Source of the DNA: Ciona intestinalis
Lineage: Eukaryota; Chordata; Ascidiacea; Phlebobranchia; Cionidae
Assembly: GCF_000224145.3 (NCBI RefSeq)
Contig: NC_020166.2
Location: 8,022,050-8,086,049 of the forward strand
Direction: 5' to 3'
DNA: 64,000 nucleotides
Shown: positions 1-14,500 of the stretch, one piece after another
How positions within the stretch are numbered: the first letter of the stretch is position 1
Layout: every line of letters starts with the position of its first letter
The notes under the pieces: model-generated
The model's input: only the letters and a program-made list of their open reading frames with translations
Database searches by the model: none
Told to the model about the DNA's origin: nothing
Made by a program: the position numbers and the translations under genes

Positions 1-3000
1 TTAATGAGTGGCCCGAGCGTTTCCACCTTATTTTTGCGACCGAATACGCACCGGCTGGAGCTGTCGTTTACAACGAAAACGGCCGTCGTCGATACCGAAT
101 AAATACGAAAACGCGCAGAGCTAAAAATTCTCTGAAATTTTAATGAGAGAGGCCACGGTTAGCGGGCAAGCCGAGTTGCGACAGGGTAAAATTTAGGGCG
201 CCTCGCTGAAATGTAATGAAATTAGGACCCGGCCGATGATAGATAGGTCGCTGTTTTCTCAATAATGCTCACACCGCACGTTTATTGCAAGCCGACATCT
301 GTTGTATATTAGACAGTTCCAACATCTGAGTGCAGCTTTATGAGCGAGTTGTTGGTCAAATTACGATTCCGCTGCCGACTGGATATTACAGAGAGTCAGG
401 GCCAGCAGCTGAAGCGATTTATAGCTGCACTTTATATGATTAGAGTTGGCTTGACGTGTTTCGGGGTTGTGCCATAATTTGTTCTACCTGGCGTATCTTG
501 AATGTGGAAACGGGCGAGGGTTTTCAGCATTCACTATGCGCTGTGGGAGCAACTTTCATTGAATTTTCGGTGTTGCTACGGCAGTTTTAACGGTTGGGTG
601 GATCGTTTTCGGCTTTGTATTGATTGTGAACACGCAATTCGGTTTTATTTCAAATTGGGACGATTCGTCCCCAAAGGCCGCGGAGAGAGAAGCTTTTTGT
701 TAGTTCGGCTTGAATCCCAATCTGCCTCTCTCTCGCAGTGTTGCCAGCTACAGTCGCTGGAATTATTTTCCCATAAGAGAACGCAGTGTACGTAACGCGA
801 GAAGCGGATCAGCTTGTGGCAGCACTGAATCCGACGCCTTTATTGTCAAAAATGTCGCCGGGCGAAAAACGCGGAAATTCGATCTTGGCTCAAGAATGCT
901 TTGGCGTTTACTTTTTCTGTTTTCTTCGGCGTGGAAACGGTTTTTATATTTTGACCTGTGTCGTATCGATTTCCTCCCATTGGTGAAAGTGCTATGCCGT
1001 TCTAGCTTCGTATTATTAGCCAGGAGACAGATTTTTGACGTTGCTCGCGCGGTAGGATAAAGAGCGTTGTCGTTATTAGGTTAATAAGGTTTATTAGATA
1101 TATTGCTCCGTATTGGTACTGGCATTTTTGTGTGTAGGCAGAGTAGCAGCATTTTCAGGAAGCAGCTTTTGTCAACTAATGTAACCTTTTGACTTAAACT
1201 TTTGCTATGATATGTAACCGACAAAATGACATATACAGTGCATTGAAAGGTGACCTTATTTACTAAGCAGCGAAAATGAAATATAAAATGGAATAGTCAA
1301 GTAGTTAGTTAAGTGAAATAGCCAAAAGAGGCCAGTTACCACACCCTATTCACGTCATTCGTGCACCAAGTTTACCTTGTGTAGCAGAAGTAAATATGCA
1401 CGGTAGCTCGAATGTGTGTCGAATTACTAATTCTGGCGCGTGAGAAACTTCTTTATCGTTTTCTAATCAGGAGATTGACGCGAATACTCTTGTTTCTTCC
1501 GCGAACAAAAAGTTTTTGTCTCGCCAATTTTGACGAGACATATCATCAAGATAAAGAACCTGGGTGGCAATGTATGTGGCTTTATTTTCACATCATCTGT
1601 GGCCTGACAAGTTTCCTCCCGTTTGTATTTTCTGTATCGAATACTCGCTTCTCAGTTCTGCCATTAGCGACCGTTTTTTTCTATACCGTTACGTCATTCG
1701 AACGATTTCATGTACTTCACCATCACTGGTTTTACTCTCCAACCGAGCGGTTGGGTTAGGTCTGTATTTTGGACGGTAAAATACATTCGTAATGGTTGCA
1801 AGTGAGGGTGTCATACGCTTATCAGGCAAATGGATTCCTTTTCTTTTTCCGGAGTTCCGGAGATTGCAAAAGTTCACATGCTTCCAATAAGTGGTTACCG
1901 ATAGCGCTTGAAAAACGGCGAGATAAAAGTCTAAATGGAAACAAAGCCCCACAGCTCAGTACTGTCGCAGTTGTCGCTCAGAAATAAGTTGTTTTCAAGT
2001 GAATGTGCGATAAAACGTGAAAAGTCTGGCAATTAGTCTCTTCGACTGCATGCCTTACGATAGGCATATTCAGCTGTTTATTGACCATGTTAGTTTTATT
2101 TGCCCATCAACCTTATCTCGCCGCCGCCGCTAATTTTAGCCCAAGCAGCAGCTGCCGTTTTCTGTCAGGGCGAAAAACGGCCCCAAACTCCCTGAGCGTG
2201 GATCGCGCTCAATTAGATAGATTTTCGTGCTAACGTCCGCCATTGAAATATGACAGAGCGCAAGCCGCTTTATCTGCGCCTGCAACGAGAGAGCGGAGTG
2301 GGAGCGTCGCTGCTAAATTTAGTCGGGGTCAGGATGAAGGAATTCTCATCTGATTACGTTTTTGCTGCTGCCTGTCATCAGGATGGCAAAAAACATTTGC
2401 GTTGCGTAACCTTCGCCGTGTTTGCCCGCCGTCACTTTATTCAACCGCCGCGTAATTCACCACTTGGACTGGTTTATGGCATGGCGTGCAATCAGCCGCA
2501 AGGTTTAATTGGGTCAGCGCTCTAAATGAGAAAAGCGAGCTTTGTTTTCCGTTAAATTACATCACTCAGGCGTCAAAATTCGTCAGTGTTTGCCCATCCA
2601 GTTTGCTAGCGCTAAATATAACCGAATCGACGACTTCAGCTGTCGCGAGTTTGAGGCAACGTAAAAAGACTGGCGTGATGACTTTTTAGTCTTTCGCGGG
2701 TTTAGCTACGTCTGCAGAATATGGGGCGGCTTATCCACATAAACCTATTGGGTGTGAACAGCTGCATTGAACTTTAGCAAGTTATAGTTACAGTGAATAT
2801 AGACGGCTTTTGAGGTTCTGGATTTTTGGTTCTGCTTTTTACCTGGAAAGTTATTATCGGGAAATGAGATTCGACGCTGAAAGGAAGTCAAGTTTTCAGC
2901 CTTCTGTTCCAAAATGTGTGCTTGACTGTTTAACTTGACGTGTTCCCGCGACATTTCGGCACTCGGTGCGGAAAAGAGAGGAAAAAACGAAAATAAAACA

Positions 3001-6000
3001 ATCGAAAGAAAAGCCGTTATTGGCGCAGCTCAATTGCCCTCAAAACTGTAAAGAGCACTCAGTTTAACGCTTTGCTTTGCGAGTGCACTAAAAAAATTGG
3101 AACTAAATTTTTAACCAAGTTATTTTGCAGTTGTATAGCGCTAATGTGCTGATCTAGCTGAAGTAATTCTCTGTGATAGACCAATATTGCATGGATTGGA
3201 TTAATTAGATACGCAGACGCAACAGGATAATACTACAGCTTTGTAAGTGGATATGTATTCAGCACTATAGCATTGAGACAACAGTTTCGCAGTAATATAC
3301 GCCATAGCCAAGTTAAGGTTATTTAACAATGACAAATATATTGTAAGGAATACAAACTATAGTGGGTGCGCTTGCAGGTATACTTATAGCTTGTAACTTA
3401 AAAGTAAGCACGTACAGGTTTCCTAATTTTGCTGCAAATTGTGTGTAGTTCGTTTTCGCTTCAACCTACTGAGTACTGATTAGGACTTAAAAAGCATGTC
3501 AAGTTTTCTCCACTTTAATGGCAATATGTGTCTAGTTTTTGTTGTCACGAATATTCTAGTTTTTGGCAGAGAGTGCTGCTGTACGATTTTGTTACCCGTT
3601 CACGGTTTTTTATAAATTGTTCTTGCGTATGACGTGCATCCGTTGTTGAAGTTCAGGCAAATTAATTTGGCTGTCGCCATTTTTAGTAAAACACGGTTTG
3701 CGGTGAATTACATGGTACAAAGTAGCTTGTGAAACACAGCGCCAGTGGTTAGTTGTTGTTATTAATCAATTTGTTGAATCAGCAAAGTTTGTGCAAGTAT
3801 TCAATAGAGCTGTACATCGCATCTAGTATTATTAGCAACAGAAAACAGTTACGGTGTATAGGCCTACCAGTTTCTATTTTTTACATTTTTTTGTTGTTGC
3901 TTGATTCGGTGTTTTTACTATCGTTTACCGTTTTTATAAAATATTTGGTTTCGTTTATGTTAAAGCTCATTGTTCACTTCTGTTAAATAGTTTTAATAAG
4001 TATATGGTTTTTGTTCAAGACTCAGTTTAATCTTACGTGTTGAAGGTATTTCGCCTGTTGAAACGACAAAAGTTATGCAGCTTGGCAGGCCCGAATTCAC
4101 TGGAACGATTTTCATATACCACTCCTATTACAGGCCTTTAGCGAAGACATAATATCTTTGTTTAACATTTTCAACGAAATAGCTAAACCAATAATAGCAA
4201 CAGCACGCAGCTATAGGCCGCTTATTTGATCCCGTTTCCTGTCAAGTGTCTCCTGCCCAAAACTTTTCAGTAACCCTGCCCATGAATGACAGGAAAGATT
4301 TCAGAGTGTTCGCATCTCAGCTGCTGCTATCGCTGAGTGGCCCTTGGCACCGCTAGGTTACAGTATCCCACGTGTTACTGGTTGCGTCAAACCAAACTCG
4401 ATTTGAGAGTAAATACCATTTTTCTGCCTATTAGCGTCATTTGTGAGTAATTTAGGCAGAACGTTTTCGAAAATCATGATCAATAGGTTTTGGAAATTAT
4501 TTCCGCCTTAACTGCTAATTAGGCGTATATCAACGTAGTTTAAGTCTTTAGCAATTACAGCAAACCACGTTTTGGGTAGGGCTTGCTACTTTTTCTATTG
4601 AATTAAACTCCGCTTACGTCGAAACATTTTCATCCAGGCGTCAAATAACCCTTCTCTTTTCTCTCTTCTTAGCCCGAATAGGAAATTGAAATCAGCGCCT
4701 GGATTTAATTTGGGGCGAGCCGTGATAATCTGCGATGACTAGTTAATGGCGAAACGTATGGTGCTCGCAGATTTTCACGGAGCCGTGAGTCTCGTATTTC
4801 CCATTTTTTCCATTCATCTCCTGAAATTTTGTATCACATAAACGGATGTCCATGAAAGATTTATTCTTCACCAACACGCCGCGCTTTTCGTCGAGCTATA
4901 TCGCTGCAGCCACACACGTGACGAAACGCGCCCCAAAAGGAGAAACGCGTTTTATGTTCCAGGTGAAAAACGCAGAGCGGAAATGCGGAGAAACAATTTT
5001 CGCACTGATTTTCTTACTGCTATATTCATTGCAGATGTAGCGCGTTACATCAGAGTGCGAACATAGGTTCTAGTTACATTAGCATGTTAGCAACCCGAAA
5101 ATTTGTACGCGGAAGTTTTAGTACAGTAAGTTCAAACGCGGCAAGCACTTCCAGTGGATGTGTTTCGTTTTCCCCACCTCGCAGTTAGTTAGCTACGATG
5201 CGCGGGCAGCAGAAAACCGTTGACTCAAAAGTGAAATAGCTTGTTTGCTTTTAACGCCAGCGAGTTTAGACAGCAAGGAATTTGCGCCTCGTTGTTAGCT
5301 GTTACTATTTTTCTTCGTGTCGAGCGCAACGCGTGTAACAATACAGCGTTTCCTGACCCGCGAGCGGGCGCCGTTTTGAGAAGGACTATCAAAAACAAAT
5401 GCTGCCGAATTCTACAGTATCTCCCGCCCGCTGAAACAATAAGATAAGTCAGATTTTATTCGAGCCGCGTTAGTTTCCTGCTCTAGTGAGATCGTGCGAG
5501 ATTTGCGCGAGGAAAAACAATATCTCGGCAGCAGGAAATATGCAGATCTGCGCGCCGACTTATAGACGCTATGACAAAGCGCGCACTCGTCATATCCGAG
5601 CAGAAAATTGCATCACACCTTTCCAGAGTTTGCAACAGAATAAAGGTGCCGCCGCATCACGTTTTTATTAGTAAGTGCACTACCCAATGACCTGAAACCC
5701 GCGTGATTAGTTTGCTTCAATCGTTGTTGCTCCCATTCACTACCGTGGCGTGCGTGATGATATGTTCTCAGGTTCTGAAAAAGTAAAATCAGGCAGTTTG
5801 ATAGCAGTTCATAGGAGGTGTAGCCATTTAGTATTACTGCAAGTTTTGAGCACACTTCGAGTCAGAATAAGCGTATTCCTGTAAAAAACGTGTATAAGAA
5901 AAAAAATGTTTGTTGGCGTAAAAACATATGTATAACTGTAATAGGTTTTATTAAAAAAAATGCTTTCTTAACGTAAAAACATATGTAAAACTATAATTAC

Positions 6001-6034
6001 ATTCAGTAGATATTAATTTTTTCTTACTTGGCAG
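1..6034. other. Upstream flank of the Castor/CASZ1 gene, no supportable gene
   Basis: About 6 kb with short open frames only (none above 116 codons), none of which looks like a known protein or joins to another through good splice sites. I see no copy of the MITE or SINE families that crowd the region from 6.3 kb onward. By position it should hold the promoter, any 5' untranslated exon and enhancers of the Castor gene. I could not place a transcription start. Confidence 0.5.
6018..6034 (+). promoter_or_regulatory. Splice acceptor before the Castor start codon
   Basis: A pyrimidine-rich tract (ttttttcttacttggcag) ends in AG at 6033-6034, 38 nt before the ATG at 6073. It implies either an upstream 5' UTR exon or a spliced-leader trans-splice site; Ciona is known to trans-splice many mRNAs. 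The sequence alone does not separate the two. Confidence 0.55.
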
Positions 6035-6072
6035 GGAGCTAGTTTTGACTTTTGGATTAAAATGATCTGATC

Positions 6073-9000
6073 ATGTCGTCAAGGAGAAAAAGTCGACCTG
6101 TGAGGCGTGTGGAGTCCGAACACCCTGGAAATCATGCTGAAAATTTTGATACTGTAACCCAAAGTGTAGACGAGCAATACAGCGGGATACAAACGTTAAT
6201 AAGCAGGAACTGTAAGTAAAGTTGGCATGCATGTGGACGTGGTAGTTGGCCTAAGCTTAGAGCAGTACGCTATTGTATAAGTGTCTGATGCTATGAAAAC
6301 GTAAAAGACAAAAATGAAGTCCAAACAATTTAGTATGTAGAAGGTGGGGGAAGATGGGACACCTTTAGCACATAGTATCCAAATATCCTGATCGTGTTTT
6401 AAACAATTAACAGCGGTATATGGGAGTCGTGAACATACCGTTCAATATTTCTTATTTTCTTTGAATATTCTTTGTTTATTACCAAATGGGAAGAGAAAAT
6501 AGAACGAAAAAGTGTCCCATATTCCCTCGCCCTACTATACAATGAAAGATATATATTTTATCTAAATGGCATCGGCGATCTCTTATTTAAAGAGACTATA
6601 TTTAAGTCTTGTGCGCTTTTGTATAGCATCGTTGTGTGTGTGCTTAATTAGAAATTGCTTTATTTTAACGCTACGTTATTTGCATATACAGCTGTTCATG
6701 CGGACGAAGAGTACCAGAATAATACGGACCAGGAACACGCGGATGCCTACTCAAACGGTGATTTGTTTTTCCTTCGACTGCCGTTGCAAAATTACATACG
6801 TATTTTCAGCGCATTTGCATAAAGTTTTTTTGTTGTGATTTATGCAGGCGCTGAAACTCGGGACAGTGAACAAGCGGAGAGAAACGACGAAGAAAGGCCG
6901 ATAAAGAGATACACAGCATACGAGAACCCACCGGAAGGTATTTTAACTGCTCATTTGCCTAACTGACATATGCATAAAAAGCCAATTCATGCAAATTTGG
7001 AAATTGCCACTGTTGATTTATACACTATGTTGCAGGTGTTTATGTCCTTCAACCACAAGGTTTCAGCGACGATGAAACACCAGACAGCAACGCACAACCG
7101 GCTTATCACCCCAATGAAGGTACATTTTGCTTTATAATTATACCCGCGCTTGTAAATTCCACTCTCCAAATTTCTTGGCAAAAATCTGTAATGTTTTATT
7201 TTCTACCCAGAGCTGCTACGTGACGCTCACAATAAGCTGATAAAAAAACGCTCGTTTACTCACCCTGTATATTGGATTTATGTTGGATTATGTGCTTTGA
7301 AAAGGGGTGTCAAAATTGCCTAAAACAAATAGGCCAAAACGGGCTTGATTAACTGTTCACTGAAATATTTTCGGGAAACGGACGTTTCGGGTTTCATTTT
7401 CAGTGTAGCGATTTCAGGCGAACGGTCGCTTTATGCTTGCGCTATTTGACTCACAGTAATTAGCACCAAAACCTAGTTTTAAAAGCGCCGCTTCATGTAA
7501 ATTGTATGAAAACTACGTCCAAGATGACGTGTGAGTCGTATATGTGTGTCGAAATTGTACTTCCCCTATTACTCACCAACCCGAAAAGCGGTTATTATCT
7601 CATTATTATGAACCAGTCTGAACCGGATTAAACTGGCCTGTCAGCATGCTTGAAGCTGGCCAGCAGTTTTACCTGGTCACACAAAAACGACCGAAACATG
7701 CCACTTTACAGTTTCATATACAGTGTTATAAACGGCTTTTGCAGGAAGTCGGTTTTGTGTGTGGGTTTTTTCGTTGCTAATTGCGGCTCAATGTGTCTGC
7801 CACAACCTGTTTTTAATTACACCAGGTTTTGCCTGCATACACGGGAATCTTTTAACTGGTATTGCCTCATTTAAAATTCATACGAAGCGCTGTGTGTTAC
7901 GTCGGTTCACCAGACTGTCAATCAAACGGACAATAATGAAACGCATATTTCTGCATAATGCGGAAATACTGAAGTCATAAAAAAGCAAATTTACACATCA
8001 CGCTTAATGCAAGATATAAACTATGGACGTATAACTAAAAGTTAGAACACCTATTTTTCAAGACAAGGGTGTTATAATTGCGTCTACTTAAACTGAGTCT
8101 AACATTCATCAAATTTTAGTCAAAGAAAGTACAAAAAATTCTTTTGGTGGAAATTCTATAATTTGTTTTTTGAATAAGTCACGAATTGTAATATATTTAT
8201 AATCATACAACGGTTTGTGAAACACCTAAAAAGGATTCCCTCTTTAATATGAACCAAATATACAAAAGTAAACCTTAAAATTAGCTCAAAAACAAAAATA
8301 TTGATTATTTTTAGACTTTTATTCGGGCTATCTATTACCGATTACAGTATTTTATTACAGTAATACTTTTATATAACTGTAATAAATTCCCTCAATCTGA
8401 CCCTGATCTGGTGCTCATAGATTTGATTCTTGTGTAATATACAGTACCGATCTTGTGCTACGAAATCGAATCATTTTATTTAAATATTAGACTGACCATG
8501 CCATTTTAGGAAAATATATATCGCTTTTATTATGTAATTGGTTGGGCTTGAATTTTGTCTGTTACGTCTTCGTAGCACCCGATTCTTTTTTTGTATAGTT
8601 TAATTTGCAGTTTTTATTTACCTATACTCGTCCTAATTAAAAAGAATGCTTATTACCGTAGCTAATCGGCGTTTATTGAAACAGAGAACCCGCATATGGA
8701 TTCTCAGACAGACCGCAAACGAATGAGAGACGGTGACAACAGCGCCACCGAGTGTGAGCAAGATGAAGAAAGAGGAGCAGGGTTGGATCTCACTGTGAAA
8801 CGAAGACGAACACGTAAGGATAGGTTCAAAGCAAAGGTTTTATAAATACGTAAACAAAAATAGTTTCGACACCCGAAAAAACTTCTCTTTAATTTGTAAT
8901 AAACTTAATAAACCAAAACAAGTTTAAAAATCAGAAAAGAATTCTTTAAAATAATACTTTGAAAAGGCTTAAAATCCTACAATAGTTTAGTTGCGTCACA

Positions 9001-11565
9001 TTTATCGCAGCAGAAAATGTTAACCGGTATCACGTATCAGGTTCCCAACAATTTTAGTTTGCGCATCCTTACCGACGTTAAGCATTGTTTCTTCCCATCT
9101 ATAGATTCCACTGAAGAAGCAGATGCAATGCATACAGACAATACTGACTGCGTTGTCACAGATGACAAGATGAAACGGTAAACTATGCCCGACTCTGCCG
9201 CATTTATGCCTCTTATTTGCATATTGCATTATATAAGCGATTCCTAAAGCAGGCGCGGCACGTAGTTTACCGGTTTATTGGGTTCAATAGTTCCTATTCC
9301 CATAGCGCTTAGTTTTAATGCCGTGTTTTTAATGTTTTGTGGCTTAAATATTTATTTTCTATGAATTTTCTTTAAATTGAAAAAATGTTCACGTCATAAA
9401 ATTTCACAAGTCAGTGTAAAAAGTCTCATTTGCGTTTTTGATGAATTATAAATAATATACGATGTTTTAGCGCTTAAATGAGAACTACTATCGATATAAT
9501 AACCCTTCCCACAAACGCCACATATTACATTACATTACAGCAACATCGTAAATAACATCCCGAAAGCATGTGGTTTCATTACGGCACATAAATCGTAATT
9601 TTCCACTCGGATACTTATACCCGTTTAATCCCAGATTTGAACGCTTGCTTCAACTGCTTGCACTCCGCCGGCCCCTGGCTGAAGCGATGGAAGAGGTCGG
9701 TTTGTCACGTGACGAGGTCGCTAAGGTTCACCGCACAAAGTTACAGATGTTGGAAAACAAAAGGCAGGACATGGTAAGTCTAATACAGTGTTTCTTAAAC
9801 TGTTTTGTATGCTTTACCCTTTTAACAAAGATGCTTATCATATTTACCCCCAATATGTATAAATACGAGGAATTTACCCAAGTTTAAGAAACGCTGGTCT
9901 AATGGTTGTTATTTTGTGAAAATTTTAGTGAAATTCCAAAAAATCTTAACGATTTGGGTTAAAGTGTTTCCAAACCAAAAATAATTGGATTTTGGCTTCT
10001 CCGACTAAAATTTTGCTAAAAACACAAATGTAATATGATTGACAGTAACATTTTATTAAAGTCAATATAGTGTAATGTGAATATCCTTTCCTGTCCATTT
10101 TTTATTTCTGGTACATTGAAATAAAAGAAATATGAGTTTACATTCATGATCAAGTGTTACGGAATACGTTACAAAAAAGTCCAAAATTCAGTTTTAAAAA
10201 TGTGGGCTATCTTTCCTGAACCTTTTCCTTAAAAGTGTTACATATTTTTAGCTTGGTTAAAAAAGGGAATAATTTGTAAAAATGAGTTCAAAAAAAATAA
10301 ATTTAGTTGTAAATTGTGAAAAAAAGAGTTTTGAAAATTAGTTGTTCATGTACAATGTATGTACTTAGCTTGACCTACACGTTCTTTCCACCCAGATTAA
10401 CAACATTGAGTCGACGAGTGAGGTCAACCAAGTACAACCAGAGCAGCAACGGTATGTTATGGATATACAGCGATCAATAATATAACTTCAAACTGTTTGT
10501 TTTGAACTTGTAACAGGCCTGAGTGGGAGCCGCATAACCAACATGCAGAAGCGTGGACCGGAGAGCCGGCAGAGACCAGAGTTACAGCCTTTGAGGTATT
10601 TTTTCCATACAAAATATAACGTAAAATACACAAAATATAGAAACGATGGTCTATTATAGAGAAACGGCCAGATAATTCAGATTTTACCTATATATTTCTA
10701 GTAGGCCGTGCCCAACCCTTTGAGGTATTCCCCCCAAAATACCTAATTCCCAGCCCACTAGAGACTGAGTAGAGAGATACGACTTGATAATTTACTTTTC
10801 ACATCTCTAGTAGACTGTGCCTAAACGCACAGATGGTATACCGCATACAGTTCGATTATGCATTCGGTGATTCATCGAAATTTATCCTATTTAGCGACGT
10901 CAGCTACTTATTCAATGCGACAGGTTATAAAATGAACTTTCAGCGTCACAGGCTTTGTCCCTACCAAGGGAAATTGAACATGCTTGATCACGTACTAGAT
11001 TCGGTCAAAATCTAATCACTCCAACACCACTAATTTCCATATTATTTCATGATTTCCGATATCGTGCATAATAAAAAGATCGTATTTTCGGCTTATAAGA
11101 GGTTAATTTTATTGGAGTAAAATCTTACCGAATATGGCAGACGGAATGTTGGATTAAAACTTAACGTTTTATATACCAGATGCCAGATGAGCCAAAACAT
11201 AATATAGAAAAAAAAATATTAATAAAAAATAAAAAATATTTTTTTACCATATTATTACTTTACTGTAAGGAATACAAATTCTGTGTCGTTTTGTTTACGC
11301 ACCCGTTGTACCAGTTGCTATAGGAAAGCGGCAATAGAATTTTCAAGTATTAAAAATAATTTGGTACGAATATCCCCTTTAACTACGAACGACCTATTAC
11401 TAACATCAATTTAATAATTGCATCTAATAAACGGCTGTTGTTATGAGTCTAACATAATAACGAAATATTCACAGCAGGGCGGACATGGAATTCCCAAGCC
11501 ATTCCCCGCTAACATTCCACCAGCTGCAGTTGCTGCCATGATGGCTTCAATAGTTTCCAATTCAG
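6073..11565 (+). CDS. CASZ1: Castor N-terminal exons 1-9 (residues 1-293)
   Basis: This part is polar, acidic and low in complexity, as in vertebrate CASZ1. Two pieces tie it to the family: [14 protein letters not shown] (exon 3, residues 77-90), which matches the GVYMVQPQG..DEE stretch I recall from human CASZ1, and the helical segment ending in [17 protein letters not shown] (exon 6). Exon 4 holds LDLTVKRRR (residues 138-146), a basic cluster that could be a nuclear localisation signal next to an LDLT motif. Exon 5 could begin further upstream (around 9010) because that frame is also open; I chose 9105 for its better pyrimidine tract. Confidence 0.8.
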
Positions 11566-14500
11566 GTATGCGTTTAGTATGTAGAATGTTACTTTTTGTA
11601 TTTTTTGTTGTTGATATAGTGGGGTGGGGGAAGATGGGACACCTTTAGCACAAAATATATAAATATCCTGGTCGTATTTTAAACAATTAACAACGGTCTA
11701 TGAAAGTCGCGAGGACAAGATTTTATAATTCTTTGAATGTTCTTTGTTTACTACTAAAATGTACGAGAAAATAGAATAAAAAGGTGTCCCATCTTCCCCC
11801 ATCCTACTATATGTAATGATAAAAAACCATTAGACTATGTAAAAAAAATGCTTTTTTTTGTATTCGACAAAAACCTCGCCGATATAGAATATAATATTAT
11901 GTCATTTTACAAATACGGTGTTATTTCCTATAAAACTGTATTACTAACATCAACAAACAAATAGCGGAAATCGATTGCGAGTGAAATCACTCGTTGCGAT
12001 TCATACAGCAGCGGTTGTTAGGATTCGCTTGATTAATCAACTTTTGCCGCAACTACTAACAACTTTCAATGAGGTCACGACGCTTTCCATTTCCACAACG
12101 TTGCAGTTTTCAGTTGCTATCCCCTTAACTCACAATACGCGTAACTTTCTTACAGAGCGTTCAAGGGTTGAAGGCACAGACGCACTGCAGAAGATTTTCA
12201 AACGGTCGCAAAGTTTCTTTAACCAGGTACGTAACAAGTTTGTGACGTCATTCCTAACCGTGACGCCATCTCGTGATTGTGACGTTATTCATGAACTTTA
12301 CGTCAATTATAAACTTGACATTTTTCGTAAACGTGACGCCACCGGTTTCTGTGACGTCATTCATAAACATGACGTTAACTAGCGAACGTGAGGTCACGTG
12401 TTTTTCTGACGTCATTTATGTGAGTGACGTTACAGGTTTCCGTGACGTCATTCATAAACGTGACGTTGCCTCGAGAACTTGACATCCCTTGTTTTTTCTG
12501 ACGTCACTTAGTGCGAAAATTACCTAACAACTATACATTTCAGTCCCCTACCATGGCTAACACCGTCACCCCACCGACTGCACGTTATTCTACAAGCGCA
12601 GATGCGATGGACACCATTACAGCAGGCACTGTATCCAGTGGTGTGGGGTACGTATATAAGTTAAAGTTACTTGGATATTATTTGTCTGTTTAATGGGTAT
12701 ATACAGTACTTTTTTGGTCTACAAAAAAGCCTAAAGTGGTTAAAACAATTGTCTTAAATAACTGGTTGTCTGTGAACGTATATAACGAAGGTAACAGCTC
12801 ATTTTGACAATTATAATTAAAAAAAAAAACATTTACCATTATTATTTTTTGAGATACGTATTGACATGTAAAAATGGTCTTAAGAAGATATACGATTTTT
12901 CATTCTANNNNNNNNNNNNNNNNNNNNNNNNNNNNNNNNNNNNNNNNNNNNNNNNNNGACGTCGCAATGTTTTCGTGACATCATTCATAAACGTGACGTT
13001 ACCTCGCAAAAGTGACGTCACATGTTTTTCTGACGTCATTCATGTGCGTGACGTCGCATGTTTTCGTGACGTCACTTTGTTCGAACATATTAGGTAACAA
13101 CTGTACATTTCAGTCCCCTACCATGGCCAACGCCGTCACCCCACCGACTGCACGTTATTCTACAAGCGCAGACGCGATGGACACCATTACAGCAGGCACT
13201 GTATCCAGTGGTGTGGGGTACGTATATAAGTTACTTGGATATTTGTCTGTTTAATAGGTATATACAGTAGCTTTTTGGTCTACAAAAATATTTGTCAATA
13301 AACCTAAAGTGGTTAAAACAAGTCTTAAATAACTGGTTGTTTGTGAATGTATATAACGAAGGTAACAGCTCATTTTGACAATTATAATTGAAAAAAACAC
13401 ATTATTTACCATTATTATTTTTTAAGATGCCTATTGACAGTAAAAATGGTCATAAAAAGGCATACATTTTTTCCTCTCAAAACATCCCTTTATTTTTCGA
13501 CCTACGCCGATAATAATGCTGTTATAATGTAATAATAACTAACAGCGCTTATGTCCTTTAATTCTAATGCTTCCTTACAGTTCAATTAAGAAGGGCACCC
13601 TGGATCCTATGAATTTCGACGAAGACGTCTTTGATAAATACATAACCAAGTAAGTTTCACTTAATTTCCAGAAGTTCATGGTTACCAATGTGTTCCTTGT
13701 GTATAGTTATACAACGTGTTTGCTTACAGGTTTACCGCTAAAAACTCTTGCATGCAATCTTCGTGCCCTCATATCAACAGAGACCATTTTCACTGTACAG
13801 ACAGCGACTGCAATTTCCAGGTGCGACCCCTTAGGTTTTAATATTATTATTTTTTAATGTCTAGTATAGTAGGGTGGGGTAAGATGGTACACATTTTCAT
13901 TTTTTGTCCCATTAGGTAGTAAACAAAGAACATTCAAAGAATTATAAAACCGTATCCTTACGAATCCCATAGACCGTTGGTAATTGTTTAAAACACTATC
14001 AGGATATTTGGATATTATGTGCTAAAGGTGTCCCATCTTACCCCATCCTACTATACTACTAATCCGTATATAACCAATAACCTATAACCCATAAAAAACC
14101 ACCAGCCCGTCTAATAAACCAACCTTTTAAGACCTTCCACCAGCCTAATATAACCAAATTAATGCTATGTTAATATTTGGGGTCATAATTATACTTATAC
14201 TTTCCCCTACTTTTTACATTCATACATTTTTCCTGCAGAGATTCACCAACAAGTCCGACGTAATCAGGCATTACAACATGCATAAGAAACGAGATAACTC
14301 ATTAGCGCATGGGTTTATGAGGTTTGCCCCTACAGACGACTGTACATCTCAGTTTGGTAACTGCCACCTCAATGGAAAAAGCACACACTATCATTGTTTA
14401 TATGTAAGTTATGTTATGTTTTCATAAATATTTTCTTATTTGTTAAAGTAGCTTTTTTGGGAAATATTACGCACTATTTTATTCATATCTATGTGATTAT

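Noticed and set aside
9008..9104. Upstream extension of Castor exon 5
   Set aside because: The frame is open, but the acceptor is weaker and the added residues resemble nothing in Castor proteins.
11975..12482. Open frames of 135 and 69 codons around Castor exon 10 and the CRE-like array
   Set aside because: The frame arises from the repeat units; only 12156-12226 within it has exon-quality splice sites in the right phase.
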